This document shows, in pieces, positions 14,901-24,446 of a stretch of DNA of 64,000 nt. Position 1 is the first letter of the stretch, and every line of letters starts with the position of its first letter. Below the pieces are notes generated by a model. It ran no database searches and had not been told where the DNA came from. It saw nothing but the letters and a program-made list of their open reading frames with translations. The DNA is from Pomacea canaliculata (taxonomy: Eukaryota; Mollusca; Gastropoda; Architaenioglossa; Ampullariidae): assembly GCF_003073045.1 (NCBI RefSeq), contig NC_037590.1, forward strand, positions 8,196,042 to 8,260,041, written 5' to 3'. A program made the translations under genes and the position numbers.

Positions 14901-17900
14901 TTGCCAATGTAGCCGCCGGGGCTCTGTGAATGCTGGCCTTCTAACCGCAGGCAGTCTTGACAGTGCGTCTGCGTCTGCGTTGCTCTTTCCTGGCCGGTAC
15001 GTGATGTCAAAATCATATGATGCCAACGATGCCAGCCACCGGTGACCGGTGGCATCTAGCCTTGCTGAGGTCAGCACGTAGGTCATGGGGTTGTTGTCAG
15101 TCAGCACAGAGAAACTGTGACCATAAAGGTAGTCGTGGAATTTCTCTGTGACAGCCCACTTGAGAGCGAGAAATTCTAGCTTGTGCGCCGGGTAGTTCCG
15201 CTCCGAGCGGCTCAGTCCCCTGCTGGCAAAACACACCACCCGTTTCTGATTGTCTTGCACCTGGTACAGCACTGCTCCCAACCCGTGAATGCTGGCATCA
15301 GTGTGCAGTTCAAACGACTGAGCGTAGTCTGGAAATGCCAGCACTGGAGGTGACGACAAGCAGTCCTTCAGTTTCCTGAACGCCTCTTCTTCTCTTGTGC
15401 CCCATACCCATTGGACGGATTTATTGGCTTTTGCACCTTTACCTCCCTTCCTTTTCCCTCTCAGCACGTCCGGCAGCAAATCGGTGAGGGGCTTGGCGAT
15501 TGCCGAAAACCGTCTCACGAAACGCCTATAGTAACCTGCGAATCCCAGAAACTGTCGTACCTCCTCAGGTGTCCTGGGCACTGGCCAGTTTTTCACCTTC
15601 TCACATTTCTCAGGATCCGTCTCGACTCCAGCCGCTGACACGATATGTCCCACATATTTCACTCGATCCTGCGCGAATGTGCACTTCTTGGGGTTCAATT
15701 TCAACCACAGTCCGTAGTCTGTCTAGCACTCTCTCAACTCTTTCCAGATGCTCCTCAAACGTACTGGAAAACACAATGATGTCATCGAGAAACACCAGGC
15801 ATATGTGAAGATGTAGGTCCCCCAAACACTCTTCCATGAGGCGTTGATATGTGGCCGGTGCATTTGCCAGCCCCATCGCCATGCGATTGTACTCGTAAAA
15901 TCCGAGAGGCGCAACTGAGAATGCTGTTCGCTCTTTGTGCTCTTCGGTTATCTCTACTTGATGGTAACCGCTCTTTAAGTCGAGGACAGTGAAATACTTG
16001 GACCCCGCTAGGGCGTCGAGCAATTCCTCTATCCTCGGCAGCGCGTATGAGTCTTTGATTGTCCGTGCGTTGAGCTGTCTATAGTCCACACATTGCCGTA
16101 GGCTACCGTCTTTCTTTCTAACCCAGACAACATTCGATGACCAGGGGGAATGTGATGGTCTAATAATCCCACTGTCCAGCAGCTGTTGTAGATGTTCTCT
16201 CACCTGTTCGTACATGCCGGGTGGGATTCGGCGATGCCGTTCTTTGAATGGCGTATCATTCGTCAGCTGTATCTCATGTTTGACCCGTGTAACATGACCA
16301 ACATCCGTTTCGCCGGTTGAGAAACTCTCGGGGCGGCCGCTAATTAGGTCTTTAATGCGTGCTTGCTGCTCCACCGTCAGATGTGGCGAGATGGTCACCG
16401 AGTCTACACAGCTTGGTGCCACCTCAGTCATACACACGGCACTTCCGCATTGAACCCTGGTGACTGGCAGAAGTTCGCCTATCACCGTGCGTGTTGGTAT
16501 CACCACTGTTTTTGTTGTCGCGTTAGCAACGTGCACATCAACCACGCCCATATTCTTACTGTTATAGTTGACCAGGCTCGGTGTGATGTTCAGCAGTTGA
16601 TCCCAGTCGCTTTTCAGTGCTGACTGGAGCATGGCACAGGTAGGCGCGTAATCCAACGCTTGATCCACGGCACACTGGATGACAACGGCACTGTTAGGCT
16701 TGATGGTGGTTGGCTGCAAACACCGCACGTATGCCAGTCTGTTGTGACTCCTGCGCAGCGCTCTTTCACGCATTGCTAGGCAACGGAATGAGCGATGCCA
16801 CAGCGGTTGCAGCTGTGTGTTCTGCAGGAACTGGGGCCCATGCTTGTCTTGTACCCGGTGCATAAGCTGCTCCAGGATGTTTGTACCTAGCAGTACGGGA
16901 ACGCTGTTGCTGTACCTGTTTGAGGGGACCACAAGCAGTAGGCAAGTGAGGCTGTCAGCCCCGCCCCTGCTCCCTCCACTCGCAGTTCCGCTTCAATGTA
17001 CCCTTCGTACGGAGCAGCTGGCCTCCGCACACTCGATATGTAACACTTCCTGCAGCGGGTGGACAGCCAGGTGTGCCAGTTTCTGGCGATGGAATGTGTC
17101 CGTCACCGTCGATACAGTTGCCCCCGTATCCAGTAACGCCTTCGTGGCCACACCTTCCACCCAGACATCGACACACGTGCTCTGTCCTATTAGTCTGTTT
17201 TTATACGAGGGGCTCAGTGCTGGCGCTGGCGAGCGTTGACCTGCAGGTTGCCCCTTTCTGCAGGCCAGTTGTCGTTTAAAGGCTTGCGCAGATGGTCGAT
17301 GCGCACCCGACACCCCACTTGTATATGGCCCTTGCCACCACACCTGAAGCAAGTGGGCCCGTCGTCGTCGTAGCGGGGGCGTGGTGGCCGCTGGTCTGGC
17401 GCTCTGCCCGCCGCAGGTTCGTTGCCTGGACCTTGTTGCAGTTGGCGCCGCAACGACTGCACCTCGGCCGACAGCTTCTTTACCTCTGCACACCAGTCTT
17501 CGGCCGGGATGGCTTGTGCAGCGTTGACCGCCGCTTGCTTTCCAGCGCCTGTCTTGTGTGCTGGTCCCTCGGCCTCCTGCTCTGTCTGCCGTAAGCCACG
17601 AAATAGAGCGTCCACGTCCGTCTCCATTTCGAACTTGTATGCAGTTCGGTCTTTTAGGGGTTGCCGTAGTCCTCCCCACAGTCTGCAGCGCAGCGTCTCG
17701 TTGTATGCGCGTCTTTCTATCAGGTGCGCATTCAGGGCTTGTGTCAGGATGTCTTCTATGCGACACCGCCACTGCGTGACATTCTCCCCAGCTTCCTGGC
17801 GCGCAGTGTAGAAGGACCCGAGTAGGTCTTGTCACACACCACGAGACCAAAAAATACTGTCAAATTCTGCAACAGCTCGTTCAATGTCGCGTGCGGCCCA

Positions 17901-20771
17901 GACGCATGGCCACTCTGGCCGCCTCGCCTCTCAAAGAACGGCGGACAGCTTCCAACACAACAGCGTCTGTATACCTTCCCCGCAAACACATCAGTTCATA
18001 CTTCCACAGGTCCATCGCTGTGTCGTCTTGCCCCGGAAAATGGCGACAGTCGCGTGGCTGTGTCCGCTGCAATCAGCGGCGCAGTCTCCACTCCATCCCT
18101 TGTCGCAGCGTATCCTCCGCCCATTGCTGTAGTCGCAGAGGTGTCTGCTGTTGGCTTCACTTCCAAATTCCTGAAGCCTCCAACACTCGCTTCTCCTCTT
18201 CTGTCAATCCATAGTCTCTGCGGCACTAAGCTGACTTGATTTGTTCAGTTTCGCCCAGTGTCCCACATTGGGCGCCAAAATGTAGCAGGGTTAGATGCGA
18301 TTCTTCCCCAGTCTCTCCACAACACCAAACACAACACTGTCGTGGGTTCTAGATGGTTTTAATCCGACGCCAGTCGATATTTCTGGCAGTGGCGAAACTA
18401 TATACCTCACACTAGCGCTCTTGGTCGGATGGGCTCCTACCTCTGCGCTGTCTGCTCACAGACTGTCCACTCGCCTCTTCCCACGGCCTCCTCTTCCCAC
18501 GGCCTTTACGCTCCACTCCCCCCAAACACATCCGCGCACCTACACCCTGTCGCTAGTCGACCCCCTCCCGCTCTCCTTCGGTCACAGGGTCGTCACCCGG
18601 CCACTGACCACCTACCCCACTCGCCACTCTGTACCTTCACTGTGTGCGTGCGATCTTCCATCCTACTTCTATCCGATGTCGCACCCTACCATAGTACAGT
18701 ACGCTTTGTTATCACTGTCGCTGTCATAGGAGCAGATCCTGTCACGTGTTCAAGGATGCGATCTTTATCCTTGATAATCGTGACGACAGTCGAACGACTA
18801 AGTCCTAATGACCTGCCAATTTCTGTTGCTGTTTCCCCCTTCTCAGATTGCCTTATGATATCCACTTTCACCTCCATGGTGATTGCCTTCCTTTTCTATG
18901 ATACACTGACCTCGTAAGTCGGAATGAGCGTCGTAACCACGAAACGACGTAACTCGAGACCGTCGTAACCCGAGGACTACCTGTAGATTGATAAAAGTTT
19001 TCTGTCAGATCATTGTCTTTGATATCTTGCTGTTGTTTTTCCAAATGTTGACATCCAAAAGCAGCTCAGAGTATTTTGAGATGTCTAATTTTCTTCATGC
19101 ACATGTTGTAGAGAGAGCAGGCGGCACTTCGCAAACTGGAAGAGGAGGCAGCAGCCCAAGAGAAGCGTCGTCGGCAGTTGGAAAACCGCGAGATGTTAGA
19201 CAAAACACTCAAGATGAAGCTGCGTAAAAGGGCCAAAGAAGAACAAGAACAGCTGGCCTTCGACCTCAAGATGCTGGAGGAGCTGTTGGAGGCAACTCAC
19301 AATGAGGCCAAGGAAGAACAGCAGAAAAAAGTGAGATTTCTACCTGTTGACAGTTTTACAATTTATAATTAAACTATTTTGCTTTAATTTATCCTTTTTC
19401 ATATTCAGAAGAAAGTAATGATGTTTTTTAGTTTTGTCTGTGAATGTTTATTCATTATCCTTTAAGATACATCTTAATCTTATTCTTTTATGTTGAGGTG
19501 ATTTTTCTTTATCCTTGGGAATTTAAAAAAAAAACCGTGGCTATATAAATATAAAAATTATGACTTTGGAATATCTTTCAGCTTTGATATGATTTTTTTT
19601 CCTGCACAGGTTCAACTTCGTGAAGAAGACAGGAGGTATCGTGAATACCTGGCGAGTCTCCAAGAGGAAGAAAAACGAAAGGAGCGTGAGCTACAGCAGA
19701 TGATACAGAAGGAGCTAGATGCTGCATGGGAAAGACGCCTCAACCAGTGGGCTGCTGAAAAATTGATTCGTCGAAAATTATTGGAGGAGGTCTTGGCTGG
19801 AAGACAGGAACAAATCAAGGAACGACGTGAGTCCTATCATTGTATGCCAGTTAGCAGATACATTGGATTTCTAACTTGTCTGTAAATTTTAGGATATAAG
19901 CATAAGCATTCTGAACCAGCTGTCCACGCCATTCTTCCCTTTCCCCTAGTTACCTGATTTCCAATCTTCAGTTATCACCTCTGTATCCCTCTCCTTATTT
20001 AGATATGTGTTGTTGTTGTGGTACCGATTAACCAGTCTTTGTCAGCTGTGCTTGTGGGACAGCCTCCTTGTTTTTCTCGTGACGTTGACCACTCTGAACC
20101 AGCAAAACTACATGATTACATTTAAAAAGTACATTACATATGATAAATATGATTACATGTTATTATGTTAGCGCCTCCATGACAACCTTTTGCTTAATTT
20201 AGCTGGTGAGGTTATCAATATTCAAGTCTTGTTTTCAGCATTCCTACCGCACTCAAATACCTTTGTCTTTGGTCTCAAAACAAGTTCTTCCTGAGATGAT
20301 GATAGTTTGACGTAGCTTTTGTTTGTTAATGTGCTTGAAGAATTTGAACATACAACAATTAGAGATTTGAAATAACGCATGTAGCTAGTTGAAACCCCAC
20401 CCAAAACATTAGCTTAAAATGTGCTTGGATTAACTTTCTCCACATTTCTAGTGGCAGAGAATGAGCAGGAGAAAGCAGCTAATCAACGGGAACGACAGAC
20501 CCTTCTGGCATCGATTGAGGAGAACAAAAGGCTTGATGAAGAAGAAGCAGCGAAGCTGATGGCACGCCATATGCAGCATCAGAATGATCTGCGGGAACAG
20601 ATTCGCTATAATGAACAGCTGCGAGAAGAGCGTCGCAACAATGAAGAATATGAACATGCAATGGCCATGCAGGCTGAGAGAGAATACCAAACCCGTCTGA
20701 AGGAAGCTTTGGACAATCCCTCATTTTCCCGTCTTCATCCAATGCGCAGGGCCTTGCAGAGCAAGCAATGA
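2980..20771 (+). CDS. CFAP53: CFAP53 (CCDC11), cilia- and flagella-associated coiled-coil protein, complete
   Basis: Eight coding exons: 2980-3048, 4166-4395, 5035-5208, 5435-5597, 6072-6212, 19112-19330, 19610-19826 and 20452-20771. All junctions are GT/AG with matching phases, giving 1533 nt (510 aa plus stop), close to the ~514 aa vertebrate protein. The N-terminal segment (SRRTREYTGPAP) and the C-terminal HPMRRA motif match CFAP53 ends. The middle is a near-continuous Glu/Lys/Arg/Gln coiled coil of the trichohyalin/plectin-homology type. CFAP53 is a microtubule inner protein of axonemal doublets and is needed for ciliary motility and left-right patterning in vertebrates. No frame break occurs in any exon. 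Intron 5 (6213-19111) is swollen by nested transposons. AATAAA signals follow at 21323 and 21381. Confidence 0.93.
6290..7190 (-). mobile_element. LINE 3' remnant in CFAP53 intron 5
   Basis: On the minus strand, 6990-6830 encodes the conserved end of a non-LTR reverse transcriptase: LICAFVLSRMDYCNYLL, then PNYLFDRLQK. The reading frame is lost downstream, and a decayed continuation includes HWLPVADR-like sequence near 6770. The copy ends near 6290 with an AAAGGCGCTGTATAAATT block followed by a TTA-repeat tail, the usual 3' end of such LINEs. Truncated and inactive. Clade is uncertain (Jockey, Rex or CR1-like groups share these motifs), and the upstream limit is approximate. Confidence 0.7.
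7826..8094 (+). other. Possible exon of the DUF4806-type gene
   Basis: An open frame runs through an acidic, Ser-rich segment (REVEIRPSSSES, then SDAENSELSEF and CDYESVGHELYDS) preceded by a TTTTCCAG acceptor-like sequence near 7873. Such acidic stretches commonly precede the conserved part of transposon-associated proteins. There is no recognisable domain, and linkage to the exons at 8.5-11.8 kb is unproven. Confidence 0.3.
8541..9560 (+). pseudogene. Partial duplicate of DUF4806-type gene exons (copy A)
   Basis: Three exon-like blocks (ending at 8617; 8817-9043; 9416-9560) match the later copy at 10.1-11.15 kb almost base for base, introns included. The middle block has a short coiled coil (ILSLLEEMKTDVKDVKN). 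The last block has the DUF4806-like core GGFSLKLVVKSIL. Single-base losses relative to copy B (in the CTTTTTCACAC, GCCCGTG and GAAGGAAAG stretches) break the frame, whereas copy B is intact at those bases. It has no start exon of its own, so it looks like a tandem exon duplication. Confidence 0.6.
9747..11786 (+). CDS. DUF4806-type protein gene, exons B1-B5, frame interrupted
   Basis: Exon-like blocks: 9747-9820 (start MSEVESDDSNTPTAKRPR, acidic then basic and NLS-like), 9938-10173 (Pro/Ser-rich linker), 10386-10615 (coiled coil, then FPLKSFEDVARLEQDLE), 10997-about 11156 (GGFSL core, then NYNGLKGKKGLKNHPLF) and 11557 onward (AARKSYPDATEVKLQVQ). The order fits the DUF4806 domain, which forms large invertebrate families of unknown function, often near transposons. 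Donors and acceptors are good through exon 4. Exon 4 lacks one A (TTAAGC versus TTAAAGC in copy A) and has an extra T in TATTTTAAG, creating early stops. Exon 5 shifts frame near 11630. The defects differ between the two copies. Inside the Tigger ends and CFAP53 intron 5. Confidence 0.5.
12339..12751 (-). repeat. 3' LTR of the gypsy element
   Basis: A 413 bp direct repeat of 18281-18692. The only difference I see is five versus four C in the CTTCCCC run near its start. The plus-strand ends read TGTAGCAGGG and CACCCTACCAT. Confidence 0.92.
12753..12764 (-). promoter_or_regulatory. Polypurine tract of the gypsy element
   Basis: On the minus strand GAGGGGGTGTA lies directly upstream of the 3' LTR, the expected position for the plus-strand primer of reverse transcription. 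Confidence 0.65.
12885..17213 (-). pseudogene. gypsy pol: protease, RT, RNase H, integrase (frame-broken)
   Basis: Domains in order: aspartic protease with DTGA near 17115; reverse transcriptase with QCVDYRQLN, LDLKSGYHQV and the FLDDIIVF active site near 15790; RT thumb from 15704; RNase H with LHTDAS and LTDNN around 15340-15090; integrase with an HHCC finger (HPGRDRT...CPRCVRR) near 14540-14390 and a DDE core (DQGANF, YHPMGNGMCERFN) near 14165-14050. A long tail follows, rich in Asp, Glu, Ser and Pro. The segment 15704-12885 is one 939-codon open frame. Frames are broken by single-base changes near 17020, 17000, 16945 and 15715, the last between RT palm and thumb. Given the near-identical LTRs, these breaks may be assembly errors rather than decay. 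No chromodomain was seen. Confidence 0.85.
17214..18226 (-). pseudogene. gypsy gag with zinc knuckle (frame-broken)
   Basis: The last open segment (17627-17214) carries a predicted helix (VKKLSAEVQSLRRQLQ) and one CCHC zinc knuckle, CFRCGGKGHIQVGC (C-x2-C-x4-H-x4-C), marking the nucleocapsid. Upstream capsid-like sequence (WKYELMCLRGRYTD, LRGEAARVAMRLG, ENVTQWRCRIEDIL) is spread over different frames, with single-base shifts near 18025, 17895 and 17832. Pol follows in another frame, as is usual for gag-pol frameshifting, but the damaged region prevents naming a slippery site. Confidence 0.75.
18260..18277 (-). promoter_or_regulatory. Primer binding site, tRNA-Lys-like
   Basis: Three bases inside the 5' LTR on the minus strand is TGGCGCCCAATGTGGGAC. 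It resembles the 3' end complement of the tRNA-Lys class used by many retroelements, with two differences from the form I know. Confidence 0.65.
18281..18692 (-). repeat. 5' LTR of the gypsy element
   Basis: A 412 bp direct repeat of 12339-12751, followed on the minus strand by the primer binding site. It should hold the promoter of the element, but no obvious TATA box was picked out. Confidence 0.92.
18693..18905 (-). pseudogene. Tigger transposase N-terminal HTH fragment
   Basis: The minus strand reads KRKAIT, MEVKVDIIRQSEKGE, EIGRSLGLSRSTV and TIIKDKDRILEHV. This is the CENP-B N-terminal DNA-binding domain found in Tigger transposases. A TAG stop sits immediately before KRKAIT, so the native start is lost. 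Coding similarity ends at the gypsy target site, and what lies on the far side of the gypsy insertion (below 12339) does not resume a transposase. It is a deletion derivative and can encode no active enzyme. Confidence 0.8.
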
Positions 20772-22754
20772 TTTCGGAACCACAGACGTTTGTATGCCTT
20801 TTGTTGGAAACTGGGATTAAAGGGATTAAAGGTCAAGAGATTAAAGGCTTCATGTGCAGCCTAAGCATCAGGGAGATCAGGAGCAGAAGAAATGGCTGTG
20901 GACATGAAAAATTATTTTTTGTGCGATTTATTTGACTTTTTCTAAATTAATATCCGAACACTTATAGAGTCATGTGGCCCACCGAAGCTTACTATACATC
21001 AAAATCAAATGTTTAGGTTTAGACTCAAATTATTTTTTTCAGATTTATTAAGAATGTCTCATCAAACTTTTGATTTCAAGACACTTGTTCTTATGTGACA
21101 TTCCTGATAATGAAGCTAGAAATGACATAGCATTAATGGCACTGTTGGATTTTTAAAGAAGAGCTGCAGTTGCAACCTAAATATGTAAATATTGTACTGT
21201 AATTTGCATTTTGACCACTTTTGTACATTTGTCTTTTATTCTACACAAGGCCAAGTAGTGAAATGTTTCAAAAGTAGGCCATCAGTTTCCTTATGAAACT
21301 GGCCATTTTCTAAAATATATTTAATAAAACTGCGTATAGTATCTTATTTGAAATACTCCACTAAAAAGTTTCTTGTACTAAATAAAGGTTGGGGAATTTT
21401 TAAATGAAATTTAGTGCTTTATGACAGACTGGAGCAAAATTTTAGAAGGCAGATTTTGGAGCCCTAAATATTTAGGAAATAATGTATGCATCTGTAAATA
21501 GTAAGCAACTCATTTCAAAACAGAAGGTTTACGAAGAAATATTTGCAGAATTCTGAAATAAATAAGAAAAAGGCAACCGGAAGTGGGTTATTTATTGCCC
21601 AAACCTCAGACAGGTGTCAAAGCCAGTTTTAGGTTGGAAGACTTAGAATAGTATAGGATACATAGCAATGATTCTCCCGGAAACAAGCAATGCAGTCACA
21701 CACAGAATCATGTAAATATATAGCTGATGCGTTTTCTCATTGATTGAGGAGTTACATTCACCATCTGTCTTGTGAAAGTGCACAAATGTCTGATAATAAA
21801 TTCCCTTCATGGCCCACGAACAAGTTTTAATTCTGGTTTGATAATGTAGATTACTCACTGATGCTGGCTGGTTGTTGGTGTTTAATATAGCTTAGACTAG
21901 TCTCTCCCTGAAAATGGGGACAAAGTAAGGAATCCAGAATTAAGGATATACATTGCTTTTAAATTGGTCTTCTTCCTAACTTTTTGTTTCTGATCTACTG
22001 ACCATGCACTCTTTCACATTTTCACATCTATTGGTCTTGTGCTTTGTCGCAACATTTTACACGTTGCATGTTTAAAGTATGTCATGAATTTGACTGCACT
22101 ACTAAAGTGTGTTTATTCTGCCTCTTGCTCCATGGATTTTCTTGGTCCACCTTGATGATGGAGAAAGGTATTATAGAAATTTCTTCATCATCACCACCAC
22201 CACCACCACCACCAAGCAGGGTGGGTGAACTGGGTATGCTGGGCATCTACTTGGCGTAATGGTGGTTCCGTCCACGGCCAACTAAAGAAATGATGCCATA
22301 CAAGCTGAAAAGAACAAGTGGAGATGTTTTCACTGACCAACCTGTTCCATGTCACCCACTCTAATTTATATCCTAGAGACGGATGAACCGCATGGAAATA
22401 CATAATAATTATCTTTTTTGATAGCACGTTTGCAATTATTATTCACAGTGTTTCTTCAATGTACTTGGTTTTTTTATGTTTTGATTCGAAAAATTAAATA
22501 TTTTTACAAGCCACCCCCGCTCATGGTCGTAACAGGGAAGTGGGTGTGCACGAGGTGCAGTGTTGAAAGGCTCACTTGTCAGCAGTGAGGAAGGTCATAT
22601 CTGGTCTCTGCGACACAGGTGTTTCTCCACCTGTTATTAATAGGGCTTGATCATTGACCTCAGGTCTCCACCGGACTGATATTCCGGTTTCTCGATCTTT
22701 TCTCCCAGATGCGCGAAATCGCCGCTTCGAGCGTAAGCACTTTGATCACGTCCT

Positions 22755-22785
<31 letters not shown>

Positions 22786-22908
22786 ACCATCCACAGACCT
22801 ATATAATTGAAGTATACAGCTCCACTAACCAGCCAGTTCAAAAGACGCCGACCAGGTGGGGTTTACCGTCGCTAAAGGATGAATGAGATCGACTATAGAC
22901 GAAGACTT
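20772..22908. other. CFAP53 3' UTR and intergenic DNA
   Basis: AT-rich sequence with no supported exon after the polyadenylation signals. It includes a CAC trinucleotide run at 22192-22214 and a CCAG tetranucleotide run at 22755-22785. Confidence 0.5.
21381..21386 (+). terminator. CFAP53 polyadenylation signal
   Basis: AATAAA lies 610 bp after the CFAP53 stop. A second AATAAA is at 21323-21328. Confidence 0.5.
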
Positions 22909-22915
22909 TATAAAA
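22909..22915 (+). promoter_or_regulatory. TATA box of the 23.0 kb gene
   Basis: TATAAAA stands 119 bp upstream of the ATG at 23034, the same arrangement as in the peptide genes at 54-63 kb. Confidence 0.55.
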
Positions 22916-23033
22916 AGAACTGGATTCCTAGTCCCCAGCTGAGCCACGTCTGTGAAACCAGTGACAGCAGCTGGCGGGATCACATTTCATCGCCATCTCT
23001 TCACATCTAGCAGCCAACGCCCCAACAATCAAT

Positions 23034-23345
23034 ATGACATCAGCAGCACTTTTTCTTCTTCTTCTCTGTCTCTCCGCGTTCCAGCAGGCTGCCTCAGGAA
23101 TGTGGGTGTATGGCGTGTGCAAGAATTTCCTCAGCTTTCCTTTCTGCTCAATGGATCGTTCAAGTTTATTTTATCCTCTGGGATGTTTAGGGCAGAAATG
23201 TTTTGCTACCATGATCCGAAAGTTTGTCAGTTCCTTTTGGGGGGTTGATGGAACCTTAATGTTCAAGGCAAGAAAGAGACCTAAAAGTTTCGGAGAAAAT
23301 TTTATTATGCAATGTAAAGACTTCAATTTCACGACATATACATAA
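23034..23345 (+). CDS. Small secreted cysteine-containing protein, single exon
   Basis: The 103-codon frame begins with a clear signal peptide (MTSAALFLLLLCLSAFQQ, probable cleavage after AASG). The mature part starts near GMWVYGVCKNFLSFPFC, where two cysteines are eight residues apart and the second follows Phe. That matches the loop of the peptide family at 42-63 kb. Three further cysteines follow (LGCLGQKCF, then near the end MQCKDF). A TATA box lies 119 bp upstream. Unlike the other family members there is no intron between signal peptide and cysteine loop, so membership is tentative. It may instead be the first exon of a longer gene. No known family recognised. Confidence 0.5.
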   Translation: MTSAALFLLLLCLSAFQQAASGMWVYGVCKNFLSFPFCSMDRSSLFYPLGCLGQKCFATMIRKFVSSFWGVDGTLMFKARKRPKSFGENFIMQCKDFNFTTYT

Positions 23346-24401
23346 AGATTTCTGATGTCGCTAGAAATTAGAAAAACTACAGGACAGAAGTCCCCGATTT
23401 GAAATTACAAATTTTGAACACAGCCAACTAACATGGAGATAAAGCGGACGAGGACGAGGCTCCCTATGTACGGTCTGGAGGCTGAGCCAAGCTCAGTACC
23501 CGCACACAACTGGTGCGAAAGTGCGCGCTCATCAGCGAACAGAGCTGTAATTGTTGTTTGTCTAATTGATTCTTTGCTTCAATTTGCACTTTCTCCAGTG
23601 TTTATCTTTGTCGGTTGGCGACGGCACGCACGCGCGACATACACTTGCACGCCTCGCACGGCATGGAGAAGTCTGTACGCGGACTGTCAACTATAAACCT
23701 AAAACTATGTTCAGAAGCCGCCGAAGCTTCTAGAACCCCAGGTGACGCTAGAAGCCATGGCACGTTGCCAGGTGAAAATAAGGAGACGCCTCTCAGGTGT
23801 GAACGTGTGACCTGCACCTGCACGAGCCACGCCTTTGGGAGGCAGAGCGAGCATCACGGGGTGTGGGTGCAGAAGACACGAGCTTCTTCAGACGCATGTC
23901 AGGGAAGCAAAAGATCGAAGGGCAGTTCAGTGGGCTGACGACTAGGAGCAGAAACTATCGCATGTCCTTTTATTGACCGAGAGATGCCCTGGTGACTTTT
24001 CCACTCGCAGTCAGGTGAAAAGGGCGTCGTCAAATGCAGGAGAGGTTTTCTGGAAAATTCTATTCCATGCAATCCAGTCAAAACACGAAAGGAAGGAAAG
24101 TACGCCAAAGCCTTTAAGACAAGAAGATGAATTCAGAACTCTCTACATTGCTGAAAATGTATATCTGAAGGAAAGATCATCACAAGCTACACACACAGCT
24201 CACCACCTTTGACACTTTATTTCGAAATGATTGCATTTCCCTGAATATCATTCATTTTTTTTTTCAAAATAGACACCTGAAAACATCCCCACGCTCAGAA
24301 AGAGGCAATAACTAAAGCCCAGTCGTTAGGAGGGGATGTGGCCATCTCTAGTCCTGTAAGGACAGTACATACACAGTGATGCCATCTCTTGACATGAATA
24401 G

Positions 24402-24446
<45 letters not shown>

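Larger units (their letters stand above)
12339..18692 (-). mobile_element. Ty3/gypsy LTR retrotransposon, full length, recent
   Basis: It is bounded by two ~412 bp direct LTRs, with AGTAC on both outer flanks (12334-12338 and 18693-18697) as the 5-bp target duplication. Coding order on the minus strand is gag with a zinc knuckle, aspartic protease, reverse transcriptase, RNase H and integrase, which is the Ty3/gypsy order. No envelope gene was recognised. The LTRs differ by a single C in a homopolymer, so insertion was recent. It landed inside the residual Tigger transposase, which dates Tigger as older. Frames of gag and pol are interrupted at several single bases, mostly in short G or C runs. 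Confidence 0.92.
7391..18983 (-). mobile_element. Tigger/pogo-like DNA transposon, interrupted by other DNA
   Basis: The ends are inverted copies of CAGGTAGTCCTCG followed by TTACGACGG-type sequence: left end at 7391, right end finishing at 18983. TA dinucleotides flank both (7389-7390 and 18984-18985), as expected for Tc1/mariner-pogo transposons. Just inside the right end on the minus strand is a CENP-B-like helix-turn-helix typical of Tigger transposases. The DDE catalytic part is absent. The 11.6 kb span is inflated by a Ty3/gypsy insertion (12339-18692) and by the DUF4806-type gene (about 8.5-11.8 kb), which is either a separate inserted element or captured cargo. Confidence 0.8.
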
